From Streptomyces hygroscopicus (GTDB taxonomy: Bacteria; Actinomycetota; Actinomycetes; Streptomycetales; Streptomycetaceae), in contig NZ_LBMW01000030.1 of NCBI RefSeq assembly GCF_026168105.1, positions 37,091 to 101,090 on the forward strand: 64,000 nt of DNA. Direction: 5' to 3'. Of this stretch, positions 17,783 to 26,922 are shown in pieces; the stretch's first letter is position 1, and each line of letters begins with the position of its first letter. The position numbers were made by a program, and so were the translations under genes. The notes under the pieces were generated by a model. It did no database searches. It saw only the letters and a list, made by a program, of their open reading frames with translations, and had not been told where the DNA came from.

Positions 17783-18961
17783 ATGTACGCCTACACAATG
17801 AGTCAGCCGGGACAGCTGCGACTGGGATCCGTTGCGGATCCCGATTGCCGACCGGACGAGGTGATGCTCCGCACAGAGGCAGTGTCGATCTGCTCAACAG
17901 ACGTCTCCTACTTTCGGGGACATCTCTCATCCAACACGTGGCCCCTAATACCGGGCCACGAATACGTGGGCAGGGTCGTCGACGTCGGCGGACGCCTGAC
18001 AGACGTTCTGCGGCCGGGCGACCGGCTCTGCTACTGGGGGCAGACCGACTTCGGTGGAATGGCCGAATATCGCGCCTTGCGCCCGCTGTTACCTGGCGGC
18101 TCGGGGCGCGAGAGCACGTGGTTCACGGAGCGCGGCTTCACCGATGCCGATCAAGCGGCCGCCGTGGTGGTCCCCCCGGACCTGCCGTCCGGACTGGCTA
18201 CGGCCCTGGAGCCGCTCACCTCGGTTCTGCGATCCCTCCTGGTAAACCCCCCGCAGCCTGGGGACACCTGCGCGGTGCTCGGATGCGGCCCGAGCTCGGT
18301 GCTTGCGGTTCAGGTTCTCCGTCGCCACCTGGGCACCGAAGTGATTGTGCTCGACCACAACGAAAACCGGCTGCGCACGGCGCTGAATTGGGGAGCCAGC
18401 CGCGGCTTCGACCCCGTCGGGCAGGCCGACGAGATCGCCCAGCTCATCGGTGACAGCCGAGGACAGGTCGTGGACTACGTCTTCGACGCCCTCCCGCACA
18501 TCAACCGCGCAGAGGGACCCGACGTCCGGGAACTGGCCATGGGCATGCTGCGTCCCGGTGGCACCTATGTGGTGTACGGAGCCAGTTCCCTGCCGCAGCG
18601 GATCAGCACCTGGATGATCCTGGCCAAGGGGCTCAAACTGCGTGCCACCCCCTTCGACGTGGGCGCATTCCCCATGTCGCGGTCGGCTCGTGTGCTCGAA
18701 CTGGCCGTCGGGCTCGTGGCCAGCGGGCTCGTCGACGTACGGCCGGTGTTCACCAGAACGGTCGACCTGCGCGATGAGGAGGGGGTCGTCGAGGCTTTCG
18801 TGGGCTACGGGTCAGGAGGATCGATGAAGACATCCATGGTCACTTGCGCGGACACCCCCGCGGCCATGCCCCAGGATGCCGTCGCGGGCCAGCAGGAGAC
18901 CCTGGCTCATCGCCTCGGTCGCGCAGCGGTGAAGACGGAGGTGCTGGCGCCCCAGAGGTGA
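17783..18961 (+). CDS. medium-chain dehydrogenase (threonine/sorbitol-dehydrogenase-like)
   Basis: A 392-residue MDR protein, diverged from the one at 11806. It keeps CSTDVSYFRGH and IPGHEYVGRV for a catalytic metal, and AVLGCGPSSVLAVQVL for NAD(P), but has no four-cysteine structural-zinc loop. ATG 17783 has AGGGAG upstream. The C-terminal 40 residues run past the usual family end and may be tail sequence. It is divergent from gntR across 302 bp and may share control with it. Likely an oxidoreductase of the cyclitol or sugar branch. Confidence 0.8.
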   Translation: MYAYTMSQPGQLRLGSVADPDCRPDEVMLRTEAVSICSTDVSYFRGHLSSNTWPLIPGHEYVGRVVDVGGRLTDVLRPGDRLCYWGQTDFGGMAEYRALRPLLPGGSGRESTWFTERGFTDADQAAAVVVPPDLPSGLATALEPLTSVLRSLLVNPPQPGDTCAVLGCGPSSVLAVQVLRRHLGTEVIVLDHNENRLRTALNWGASRGFDPVGQADEIAQLIGDSRGQVVDYVFDALPHINRAEGPDVRELAMGMLRPGGTYVVYGASSLPQRISTWMILAKGLKLRATPFDVGAFPMSRSARVLELAVGLVASGLVDVRPVFTRTVDLRDEEGVVEAFVGYGSGGSMKTSMVTCADTPAAMPQDAVAGQQETLAHRLGRAAVKTEVLAPQR

Positions 18962-18988
18962 GTCCAACAGACAGACGGTATCGAAGCC

Positions 18989-19017
18989 TTGACTGTATAT
19001 ACAACCATCCCGATACG
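18989..19017 (+). promoter_or_regulatory. promoter of the GT4 operon with embedded GntR operator
   Basis: A -35 TTGACT (18989-18994) and a -10 GATACG (19012-19017) are 17 bp apart, 43 bp upstream of the GT4 start. The spacer holds GTATATACAAC (18995-19005), which matches the HutC consensus at all fixed positions but one, with a core palindrome TGTATATACA. Compared with the gntR site, both share GTATA-ACNAC. Confidence 0.7.
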
Positions 19018-19060
19018 ATGGCCGGGCCGTCATACCGGCTGCGGCCCAGGAGGGACTTCC

Positions 19061-20176
19061 GTGGACGAAGCCGAGATCTGCCTCATCGTGCGCCGGTTCA
19101 CCGTAGGGGGCCTCGAGCGGGTCGTGCTTCTGCTGGCCAATGCGCTTTCCGCCCGGGGAAGGCGAGTGCATGTCGTCATACTCGACCCCCTCGGCCTGAG
19201 AGCTATGATCACCGAACTGACCCCACAAGTGGCGGTTCACGTTCTGAGCGGCTCCTGGACCACCCGGCTCAAACGCCTTCGGGAGCTCACCCAGGCGCGG
19301 ATCGCACACCTCCATCTGGCGGACGGGAAGATCCACCCCGCCGTACGGTGGGCCCTGCGCGGGCATCCCGGTGTCTTCGTCACCTATCACAGCGACTACA
19401 CTCCGGTCCGTAACCGGATGACGAACCTCGTGGACCGCTCCATCACCCGCCGAAGCCGCGGAGTTGTGGCCGTTTCCGAGGCCGTTCAGGAGTTCTGCCT
19501 GAAGGAAGTGCGCCTGCCGGCGGAACTCGTCACAGTCATCGAGAACGCGGTCCCCGCGCCGTCGGTCGGCCGTGTCCACATCGAACCCGACAAGGGATTC
19601 ACCCTGGTGGCACTGGCCACCGTGAACCCCCACAAGAACTACGTGGGGTTACTCAGAGGCTTCGCCCTGGCCAGGGAGCGCGGGCACGACATCCGGCTGC
19701 GGATCATCGGTGACGGTCCTGCGATCGCCGAGGTCTTCACAACCGCTGTTGAACTGGGCGTCAACTCGCACCTCGAGTGGTACGGAGGGCTGTGGCAGAG
19801 CAGCGTCGTCGGGGCCCTGCTGCGTACCAGCGACGCCTTCGCGTCGGCCAGCCGAAACGAGGGGCTGCCCATGTCTGTGCTCGAAGCGCTGCAGCACGGC
19901 CTGCCGATGGTTCTCTCGGACATCCCTCCGCACCGCGAGGCGGCCGACGACGCGGCCGTCTACTTCAACCCTGACGACCCGGTGCAACTCGCCGATCGGC
20001 TGGAAGAACTGCTGGACGCGGACACCTGCAAGGGCCGCGCCGCCGCGGCCCGCCGCAGGTCTGCTCTGTTCACTGCAGAACAGTTCACAGAACGTCACCT
20101 GAAGCTGTACGACGACGCCCGGTGGTCCGAAGAACCACCGACACGGCGTCTGACAACGAGGCAGGGGCTTGCATGA
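19061..20176 (+). CDS. GT4-family glycosyltransferase
   Basis: A 371-residue GT-B glycosyltransferase. The N-terminal FTVGGLERVVLLLANAL glycine-rich loop binds the acceptor side; the C-terminal domain has LRIIGDGPA, LEWYGG and the donor motif SRNEGLPMSVLEALQHGLPM with the EX7E glutamates. GTG 19061 has a strong GGAGGG site. It heads an operon with GalE, a glycosidase, an oxidoreductase, GalU and a SemiSWEET, so it most likely transfers a glucose- or galactose-type unit from a nucleotide sugar to the cyclitol. Confidence 0.88.
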   Translation: MDEAEICLIVRRFTVGGLERVVLLLANALSARGRRVHVVILDPLGLRAMITELTPQVAVHVLSGSWTTRLKRLRELTQARIAHLHLADGKIHPAVRWALRGHPGVFVTYHSDYTPVRNRMTNLVDRSITRRSRGVVAVSEAVQEFCLKEVRLPAELVTVIENAVPAPSVGRVHIEPDKGFTLVALATVNPHKNYVGLLRGFALARERGHDIRLRIIGDGPAIAEVFTTAVELGVNSHLEWYGGLWQSSVVGALLRTSDAFASASRNEGLPMSVLEALQHGLPMVLSDIPPHREAADDAAVYFNPDDPVQLADRLEELLDADTCKGRAAAARRRSALFTAEQFTERHLKLYDDARWSEEPPTRRLTTRQGLA

Positions 20177-21129
20177 AGTTACTGGTTACCGGCGGCGCCG
20201 GCTACGTGGGCAGCGTCGTTGCGGCACACCTTGTTCAGGCCGGGCATTCGGTAGTGGTCCTCGACGACCTTTCCACCGGGCACGCCGATGCAGTGCCGGC
20301 CGGGAGCGAACTGGTAGTGGCCACACTGCGGAAGGGCGCGGCCACGGTGCTCGCCGACGGATCCTTCGACGCTGTACTGCACTTCGCGGCAAAGTCGGTG
20401 ACCGGCGAGTCGGTAGCGAAGCCCGGCTACTACTGGGACCAAAACCTGGGCGAGTCACTCGCGCTGCTCGACGCGATGCGACAGTCCGGCGTACGCCGGA
20501 TCGTCTTCTCCTCCACAGCGGCGACCTATGGCAACCCGGAAAGCACACCGATCCGAGAGTCGGACCCGACCAGGCCCGTCAGCCCCTACGGGGCCACGAA
20601 GTTGGCCATCGACACCTCCCTGGCCTCCTGCGCGGAACTCCACGGTTTCGGCGCGGTAAGCCTGCGCTACTTCAACGTGGCCGGCGCCCATGACGGGCTC
20701 GGTGAACGGCACGAGCCCGAGACGCATCTCATCGCCAGCGTCCTGGCCGTCGCCATGGGGCACGGCAGCGAAGTGTCGCTCTTCGGGACCGACTATCCCA
20801 CCCCGGACGGTACCTGTATCCGTGACTACATCCACGTATCCGACCTCGCGGCGGCCCACTTGCTCGCGCTGGACGCGTGCGAACCGGGCCGACACCGGAT
20901 CTACAACCTCGGTAGCGGCTCCGGGCATTCAGTGGCGGAGGTGATCCAGGTGTGCCGGGAAATCACGGGGCATCCCATACCTGTCAGGCAGTGCTCCCGG
21001 CGGGACGGTGATCCGGCCGTTCTCGTGGCGTCCTCCGAGAAGATCTTCCGAGAACTCGGATGGACGGCGAAGCGGGATCTGCATGCCATGGTCTCCGATG
21101 CCTGGGCAGTCGCCCAAGGAGCCTCCTGA
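20173..21129 (+). CDS. galE: UDP-glucose 4-epimerase family protein (GalE-like)
   Basis: A 318-residue extended short-chain dehydrogenase. NAD motif GGAGYVGS at the N-terminus, catalytic Ser/Thr in SSTAATYG and YxxxK in PYGATKLAI, then LRYFNVAGA and IRDYIHVSDLA typical of GalE. It starts inside the stop of the GT4 gene (ATGA). It probably makes UDP-galactose or a related donor for the adjacent transferase, using UDP-glucose from the GalU encoded downstream. Confidence 0.88.
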   Translation: MKLLVTGGAGYVGSVVAAHLVQAGHSVVVLDDLSTGHADAVPAGSELVVATLRKGAATVLADGSFDAVLHFAAKSVTGESVAKPGYYWDQNLGESLALLDAMRQSGVRRIVFSSTAATYGNPESTPIRESDPTRPVSPYGATKLAIDTSLASCAELHGFGAVSLRYFNVAGAHDGLGERHEPETHLIASVLAVAMGHGSEVSLFGTDYPTPDGTCIRDYIHVSDLAAAHLLALDACEPGRHRIYNLGSGSGHSVAEVIQVCREITGHPIPVRQCSRRDGDPAVLVASSEKIFRELGWTAKRDLHAMVSDAWAVAQGAS

Positions 21130-21194
21130 CCCGCCTTGCCTGTCCAGGCCATCGGCACAACATGTGAGACGACCCTGAAGGAAGGCAATCAAGA

Positions 21195-22547
21195 ATGCCG
21201 CGATTACGGAGCGAGGACGCCGTCGCCACCGAACGCGCACTCAAGACGCTGGCGAACAATCGGCGTACCGGAACCAAGGACGGCTTCGAGTACGACTTCA
21301 CCTGCCCTTCCCCGAGCAGTTATCCGTTCCAGTGGGCATGGGACAGCTGCTTTCATGCGATCGCCCTCACCCGGACAGACATCCCCCGTGCACGGTCCGA
21401 AATCGACTCGCTGCTGCGCGGCATGGATGCCGACGGATTCCTGCCGCACATGCTTCTGTGGCAGGACGACCTGCGGGCTCGCGCGTCCCAAGACTTCCGG
21501 ATGGCGGTCTGGGAAGGCTGGAAATCCGTCTCCCTGGCTCCTCCTGTGCTGGCCAGAGCGGTCGAGCGGATTCACGCGGCCGAAGGGGACGAACGGTGGC
21601 TGCAGGCGGTACTCCCGGCGGTCTGCCGTTTCTACGACTGGCTGCACACGAACCGCCGCACCAGCACCGGACTGCTGGCGATCTACCATCCGGACGAGTC
21701 CGGGCTGGACATGAGCCCCAAGTACGACGCGGCCCTCGGCCTCACCGCCGAGACCGGACCGGATGTGGCGGAGGCGTGGCACTCCCGAATGAGGGAACTT
21801 CTCGCCGCCTACCGCCCAGGCCGCAGGCCGGACAGCGATCTGCGCCGACACCGGAAGTTTCACTGGGCCGACGTCTTGTTCAACTCCATCTACGCCGACG
21901 GCCTGACGCGGCTGGCCCGCCTGCTCTCGCGTGCAGGGCTCCCTGCCTGCGGTGGCGGCAGGCGTTTCGCCGAACGGGCCGAACAGATCTCGGCCGCGCT
22001 GATGAGAGAGTGCTGGAATCCGGAGAAGGGCTGCTTCCACGATGTGGACCTCCTCGCTGCCCGCCGCGAGCACACCGTTACCATCAGCTCCCTGTTCCCC
22101 ATCATCATCGAGCACGTGCCTGACGCTGTCGCCCGCCAGGTCATCGACGAACACCTGACAAACACAGAAGAGTTCTGGCTTCCCTACCCACTGCCGAGTG
22201 TTGCCGCCAACGAACCCGCCTTCGACCCCGTCTTCGCCACCGAAGCGATCTTCCGGGGATCCAGTTGGGTCAACCTGAACTGGTACCTCTACTGGGCCCT
22301 GCGTGACCGCGGCGCATGCGAAGCCGCGCACGTCCTCGCGACCCGGACGATCACGGCTGCAGCAGCAGCCGGCATGCGGGAATGCTACGGGCCCTATGAC
22401 GGGAAAGGACACGGAGCCGTCTCTTTCGGATGGAGCAGCCTCGTCCTCGACCTCATAGACGCTGCCTCCACGACGGCGTCCCCGTCGGCCGACCCCCTCC
22501 CTGCCAGTCTCACGACGACGCCCCCGGACCCAGGCAGTGCACCATGA
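21195..22547 (+). CDS. (alpha/alpha)6-barrel glycosidase, GH63/mannosylglycerate-hydrolase-like
   Basis: A 450-residue protein with hallmarks of the GH63-like family: YPFQWAWDSCFHAI near residue 45 (catalytic Asp region), a MAVWEGWKS block, IFRGSSWVNLNWYLYWALR near residue 350 and CYGPYDGKGHG followed by FGWSS. These enzymes cleave alpha-linked glucosides or mannosides such as mannosylglycerate. RBS AAGGAAGG lies upstream. No signal peptide is present. In this operon it could hydrolyse or remodel an intracellular cyclitol glycoside. Confidence 0.78.
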   Translation: MPRLRSEDAVATERALKTLANNRRTGTKDGFEYDFTCPSPSSYPFQWAWDSCFHAIALTRTDIPRARSEIDSLLRGMDADGFLPHMLLWQDDLRARASQDFRMAVWEGWKSVSLAPPVLARAVERIHAAEGDERWLQAVLPAVCRFYDWLHTNRRTSTGLLAIYHPDESGLDMSPKYDAALGLTAETGPDVAEAWHSRMRELLAAYRPGRRPDSDLRRHRKFHWADVLFNSIYADGLTRLARLLSRAGLPACGGGRRFAERAEQISAALMRECWNPEKGCFHDVDLLAARREHTVTISSLFPIIIEHVPDAVARQVIDEHLTNTEEFWLPYPLPSVAANEPAFDPVFATEAIFRGSSWVNLNWYLYWALRDRGACEAAHVLATRTITAAAAAGMRECYGPYDGKGHGAVSFGWSSLVLDLIDAASTTASPSADPLPASLTTTPPDPGSAP

Positions 22548-23569
22548 TCAACTGGGGCTTCATAGGAGCAGGTTCCATCGCCCGCACCAGCCTCGCCCCA
22601 GCGGTGCACCGCGCCGAAGGATCGGCCCTGTACGCCGTTGCCTGCCACAGTCCGGACAGGGCCTCCGCTCTGGGCCCGAAGGTCGTCTACCGGGACTACG
22701 CCGGCGTTGTCGAGGACCCCAGCGTCCACGTGGTCTACATATGCCTGCACAACAGCGCACACCGACACTGGGCGCTGCGCGCACTGGCCGCGGGCAAGCA
22801 CGTTCTGTGCGAGAAACCCCTCGGACTGACCGCCGAGGAGACCGACGAAATGGCGGCGACCGCCGCTCGGCACGGGCGGCTGCTCGTTGAGGCGGCGTGG
22901 AATCGCTGGCATCCCAGAACCAGAGACATGGAGCAGTTCCTGGCCAAGGGGATGATCGGCGAAGTGCGCGAGGTGATCGCCGAATTCCACGGTGCCGTGC
23001 CCGCCAAGGACAACTACCGCTGGAACCCGTCCCTGGGCGGCGGAGCCCTGTTCGACGTAGGTTGCTACGCCATCAGCGCCGCACTCGGCGCCTTCTCCTG
23101 GCAGCAGCCCCACGTGAGCCGTGCCGCATTGTCCGCTCACCGGCCAGGCCAGGCCGACGCGCGCGCCGACATCGTCCTCGCGTTCCGCGACGGCGTGGCT
23201 CAGGTCAGCGCCGCCTTCACAAACCAGGAGCGGCAGCACCTCGAGATCCGGGGGACCGAGGGGTGGATCCGGGCACGTGACGACGCCTTCACTGCCGGCG
23301 CCCAACCAGTGGATCTACAAGTGAACTCCTCCGGCATGACCGCGTCCCACGTCTACCCTGCCGTCGATTCATATCAGCTCATGGTCGCTGAGGTTTCGTC
23401 GGCCGCGGCCGGCGAACCGGCCCACCTGGTGCCGCTGGAGCAGTCCCTCGCAGTCGCTGTTGCCCTGGACCACATTCGCCAGACCGCGTCCGTGGATGTG
23501 CTCCCCCTGGGGCAGCGGCGTCCGGCCGGCGATGCAGACGCTGACTCATGGAAGGGAAGCGGAGCATGA
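22544..23569 (+). CDS. Gfo/Idh/MocA-family oxidoreductase
   Basis: A 341-residue NAD(P)-dependent oxidoreductase of the inositol-dehydrogenase type. Rossmann motif WGFIGAGSIA, then CEKPLGLTAEE with the catalytic Lys, and a C-terminal sheet domain with GGGALFDVGCYAI. ATG 22544 overlaps the glycosidase stop (ATGA). Members oxidise or reduce ring hydroxyls of sugars and cyclitols, which fits the predicted cyclitol chemistry. Confidence 0.88.
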   Translation: MINWGFIGAGSIARTSLAPAVHRAEGSALYAVACHSPDRASALGPKVVYRDYAGVVEDPSVHVVYICLHNSAHRHWALRALAAGKHVLCEKPLGLTAEETDEMAATAARHGRLLVEAAWNRWHPRTRDMEQFLAKGMIGEVREVIAEFHGAVPAKDNYRWNPSLGGGALFDVGCYAISAALGAFSWQQPHVSRAALSAHRPGQADARADIVLAFRDGVAQVSAAFTNQERQHLEIRGTEGWIRARDDAFTAGAQPVDLQVNSSGMTASHVYPAVDSYQLMVAEVSSAAAGEPAHLVPLEQSLAVAVALDHIRQTASVDVLPLGQRRPAGDADADSWKGSGA

Positions 23570-24459
23570 GCCCGAACCAAGAGTTCCACACCGCTATCGT
23601 TCCCGCGGCTGGACTGGGAACCCGCTTCCTGCCCGCCACCAAGTCCGTTCCCAAGGAACTGCTGCCGATCCTGGACACCCCTGGCATCGAGCTGGTGGCC
23701 GCCGAGGCGGCTCACGCCGGCGCCGAACGGCTGATCATTGTCACAGCTCCGGGAAAGGATGCCATCGCCCGCCACTTCCAGCGCGACCACGAGTTGGAGC
23801 GGATGCTCGAGTCCCGGGGCAAGGCCGAGATGTCGGCCATAGTCCAGCGCGCTTCGAACCTGCTCAGGATCGAGACCGCTCCGCAGCTCGAACCGCTGGG
23901 GTTGGGCCACGCCGTCGCCTGCGCCGAGCCGCATCTCACCGGGCAGGACGAGGCGGTCGCTGTGCTCCTCCCCGACGACATCGTGCTCCCCACCGGCATC
24001 CTGACGCGAATGGCAGCGGTCCGTCAGCGCTACGGCGGAACCGTCCTGTGCACTTTCGCAGCACCAAAAGACCAACTGGCGGCCTATGGCGTCTTCGACG
24101 TGGCCGAGACCGAGGACCCCGGGGTGAAACGGGTGCACGCCATGGTGGAGAAGCCCGATCCTCAGGACGCTCCCTCCACCTTCGCCTGCGCCGGACGCTA
24201 CCTGCTCGACCGGACGGTGTTCGAACCCCTCAAGCGCGCCCGCCCCGGCGCCCGAGGGGAGATCGACCTCACCGACGCCATAAGCGACCTCATTGACCAA
24301 GGTCACCCAGTGCACGCCGTCCTGCATACCGGCAGGCGCCACGACATCGGAAACCCCGCAGGCATGGTGCGCGCCGCTGTCGAATTCCTCCTCGAGGACC
24401 ACGACAAGGGGCCGGGCTTCCGGGACTGGCTGCGCACCCGCGTGGCCGGAACCCGGTAG
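23566..24459 (+). CDS. galU: UTP-glucose-1-phosphate uridylyltransferase
   Basis: A 297-residue nucleotidyltransferase. The UTP-binding segment AAGLGTRFLPATKSVPKEL, LGLGHAVACAEP, LLPDDIVL and MVEKPDPQDAPS are all typical of bacterial GalU. It overlaps the preceding stop by ATGA. It would supply UDP-glucose to the GalE and GT4 encoded upstream. A copy inside a biosynthetic operon suggests a dedicated donor supply rather than the housekeeping enzyme. Confidence 0.9.
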   Translation: MSPNQEFHTAIVPAAGLGTRFLPATKSVPKELLPILDTPGIELVAAEAAHAGAERLIIVTAPGKDAIARHFQRDHELERMLESRGKAEMSAIVQRASNLLRIETAPQLEPLGLGHAVACAEPHLTGQDEAVAVLLPDDIVLPTGILTRMAAVRQRYGGTVLCTFAAPKDQLAAYGVFDVAETEDPGVKRVHAMVEKPDPQDAPSTFACAGRYLLDRTVFEPLKRARPGARGEIDLTDAISDLIDQGHPVHAVLHTGRRHDIGNPAGMVRAAVEFLLEDHDKGPGFRDWLRTRVAGTR

Positions 24460-24536
24460 TCCACCGCTGTGCCCGCCGGCCGCGGACTGGTCGCGGATCG
24501 CTTATCGGCTCAGCGGCCACCACCAGAAAGGACAAC

Positions 24537-24899
24537 GTGATCATTCTCGGACTCATCGCCGGTGCCCTGACCACATGCTGCTGGCTGCCCCAGCTGTTCA
24601 AATCGTGGCGCACACGCTCGACTGCGGATTTCTCCTGGCTCTACCTCGCAGTCTTCGGCACCGGCATCGCTCTCTGGATGGCCTACGGGCTCCAGAAGCG
24701 AGATGTCGCCATCGTGGTGACCAACACCCTGACCCTGACACTCACCCTTGGAGTGGTCGGGCTCAAAGTCTGGCTCGACATCCTCAAGCCTCGCGCGCGG
24801 CTCCGTGCTGAAACCACCGCCAGACGATCCCCGCGACCGAGCCCACTACCGCCGACGCCGCAACGAGCACGGAGGCTGGCACGCGGCCGCCCGTCTTGA
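24537..24899 (+). CDS. SemiSWEET / PQ-loop sugar transporter
   Basis: A 120-residue membrane protein with three helices and the PQ-loop signature CCWLPQLFKSWRT in helix 1. The family is about 90 residues; here a 30-residue basic tail follows. GTG 24537 has AAGGA upstream, 77 bp after galU. SemiSWEETs work as dimers and move sugars down a gradient, so it may let the cyclitol glycoside or its precursor cross the membrane. Confidence 0.82.
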   Translation: MIILGLIAGALTTCCWLPQLFKSWRTRSTADFSWLYLAVFGTGIALWMAYGLQKRDVAIVVTNTLTLTLTLGVVGLKVWLDILKPRARLRAETTARRSPRPSPLPPTPQRARRLARGRPS

Positions 24900-24948
24900 G
24901 ACAGACGCGGCAGACAGGCCGGCGAGTCCGGGGCGGAGCCTGAAGATT

Positions 24949-25551
24949 TCAAGTGGTCTTGTGCCCCCATTGCGGCCCGACCAGGGTCCACTCCCTTTCC
25001 CACTGCCCAATGCGCCGACGGTCGAGCCACCACCGCCCGGCGCTGCCGGTGGCGAACACCACGCCGCTCAGGGCGAGGGCGGCCCAGGCTCCGAGGAGCC
25101 CCGCCTCGACGGCCGCATGGGCGGGGGTCGGCGGCCGAGTGCTCAGCATCCCCTGACCATCGATCCAGATCCTGACCGTGGAGCCGGCTTTCTTCCCGGT
25201 GGACACCAGCGTCATGCCCTTGTGCGCGGAACCGTCCGAGGTCGTCCAGCGAACCTCTGCCGAGGCCAGGTCCCTGCCCACTCCCAAGGTCGCCATGCGC
25301 GGGACATCGGTGAGGAGCACGGCGCGGGCAGGGGTCCGCTCGGCCCGCTGCTGGGCGAAGACCTGGTCCGCGGCATGGGCAGTCACGACGCCCGCGAGCG
25401 TGCCACCTACTGCGATCAGGGTCCCCAGGGCCAGCAGGAGCCATGCCTCGAGGACGTCGTCGCGTCGACGGATCGGGTTGTTCCGCCACCGCCACAGCAG
25501 CGGCCGTGTTCGCCTGCGCTTCCTGTTCGCGGGCTTGCCCTTGCGTATCAT
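24949..25551 (-). CDS. two-helix membrane protein, Rv1733c-like
   Basis: A 200-residue protein with a basic N-terminus, a first membrane helix (LLLALGTLIAVGGTLAGVV), a roughly 85-residue extracytoplasmic part and a second helix near residue 160 followed by a WWLDRRRIGQWEREW tail. This layout is common in Streptomyces and resembles mycobacterial Rv1733c. ATG 25551 has a GGAGG site; the longer frame from 25773 is not supported. It converges on the SemiSWEET gene with a 49-bp gap. Function unknown. Confidence 0.75.
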   Translation of the reverse strand: MIRKGKPANRKRRRTRPLLWRWRNNPIRRRDDVLEAWLLLALGTLIAVGGTLAGVVTAHAADQVFAQQRAERTPARAVLLTDVPRMATLGVGRDLASAEVRWTTSDGSAHKGMTLVSTGKKAGSTVRIWIDGQGMLSTRPPTPAHAAVEAGLLGAWAALALSGVVFATGSAGRWWLDRRRIGQWEREWTLVGPQWGHKTT

Positions 25552-25976
25552 TCCGCACCTCCTCGTTGTCACCGACACGAAGGTGACAGCCCGAGCAGGG
25601 CCGCGAGATGGGCCGAACAGGCTGAAGTGGAGGGCCGGCCGGGGGCAAGTCGGAGAGAACGGCGGGCTGTTCGGCCCAGACCGCGCACGGTCCCGTTGAC
25701 ACGTCGGATCACTGCCCAGGCCTTGGTCGGCCGTGCCCTGACCGGCCCGACGAAGGGGACATCGGCTCCTCACCGTGCCGCCGCGGTGCTCTCACGCTCT
25801 TAGCACACCCCGCCTTGGGTACGGCCCGGAGGGTCCGGCCAGTTCGCGACCTACACCGGAGTAGGTGTGAGACGCTGACTGACCGTCCCGCCGCAGTGGC
25901 CGCGGTCCTGGACCACGTCGACCCAGACGCCCCGGTTCCAGACCGTTGACGCCCGCGCGGTCACGGCCGTGATCGC
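25552..25976. other. 425-bp intergenic region
   Basis: No gene is supported. It contains the ribosome site of the membrane protein and presumably its promoter. An imperfect repeat ACACC-GGAGTA-GGTGT lies near 25853. Open frames across it have no family sequence and run as shadows of neighbouring genes. Confidence 0.4.
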
Positions 25977-26384
25977 CTAGGGGCTCGTCGGCCGGCCCGC
26001 GGCGGAGGGGCACCGGGCGGGCATGGCAGCGAGATCTTCGGGCAGGCGGTCGTACCTTTGGAAGACGCCATCCAGCCCCGCGCCGCTCAGTACTCGCAGG
26101 AATCGGGCGCTGTCCGTGACGAGGCGCAGCCGGCCGTGCCGTTCCATGACCCGGTTATACGCCCGGCACAGCAGCCGAAGTCCGGCGCAGTCGATGAAGG
26201 ACACGGCGCGAAGGTCCAGCACGAGATCGGGGTGGACGGCCGCCGTCAGGTCGTCGAGGCGCGCCCCCAGGGGCAGTGCCGTGAGGATGTCGATCTCACC
26301 GCGCAGCTCCACGACGGTGGTCCCCCCGACGGCACGTTCGGTGTGGCGGGGCTCGGACCTGATGAGGGTATCGGGCATGGTCAC
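25977..26384 (-). CDS. STAS-domain anti-sigma-factor antagonist
   Basis: A roughly 133-residue STAS protein: VVELRGEIDILTALPL, DLVLDLRAVSFIDCAGLRLL, then a GLDGVFQ segment. The residue normally phosphorylated by the partner kinase (DSSG/DSTG) is in DCAG here, a form seen in many Streptomyces STAS proteins, so phospho-control may be lost. No anti-sigma kinase lies next to it. The start is GTG 26384 or ATG 26378. Confidence 0.8.
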   Translation of the reverse strand: MTMPDTLIRSEPRHTERAVGGTTVVELRGEIDILTALPLGARLDDLTAAVHPDLVLDLRAVSFIDCAGLRLLCRAYNRVMERHGRLRLVTDSARFLRVLSGAGLDGVFQRYDRLPEDLAAMPARCPSAAGRPTSP

Positions 26385-26556
26385 AGGAAATCCGGGCCGA
26401 TGGGAGCGGCGGAAGGGCCGTTCGGCCTCCCAGGGCCGCCACCCTTCCTGGGGCCGCTCTCCGGTCAGGGCGGGACCGGCGGTCCCTCACCCGTGGCCGC
26501 AGCCGTCCTCAGCATGGAGCCCAACCTCCTCCACCGGGTGAAAGACAGGCTGATTC

Positions 26557-26922
26557 GTGTATCCGAACGATGGTTTCCGCGAACGCGGCCGTCACGAGTG
26601 CCTGAGCCTGCCGGCGACCGAACCGATCGGCCGTATCGTCCACACGCGCCGGGCCCTGCCCGCCATCGTGCCGGTCAACTTCGGCCTGGACGGCGACGGA
26701 GCGGTGCTGCTGCGCACTTCGGCGGCCTCGGAACCGGACCGCGCGGTCGACGGCGCGGTCGTCGCCTTCGAGCCGGACTCGGTCGACGTGGCCGCGCACT
26801 CCGGCTGGAGCGTCGTCGTCCGGCGAGGCCCTGCTCGACCCGAGCGCAACCACCAGGCTGACCCAACCGAAGGATCATCCTGTCGGCAGGCCTCGAACAA
26901 CCTGACACTGCTCATCCCTTGA
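26557..26922 (+). pseudogene. pyridoxamine-phosphate-oxidase-family protein, frameshifted and truncated
   Basis: The first 90 residues read as a flavin-reductase/PNPOx-like split barrel (IGRIVHTRRALPAIVPVNFG, then AVVAFEPDSVD and SGWSVVV). Right after SVVV the frame is wrong; a one-base change restores GEALLDPSATTRLTQP in the next frame, which continues the family. The expected C-terminal half is missing and the reading stops near the end of the ABC operon on the other strand. Confidence 0.7.

Noticed and set aside
24748..25803. 351-residue plus-strand frame across the SemiSWEET end and the membrane-protein gene
   Set aside because: Low-complexity Pro/Gly/Arg composition, no ribosome site, and it covers a minus-strand gene with clear helices and GGAGG site.
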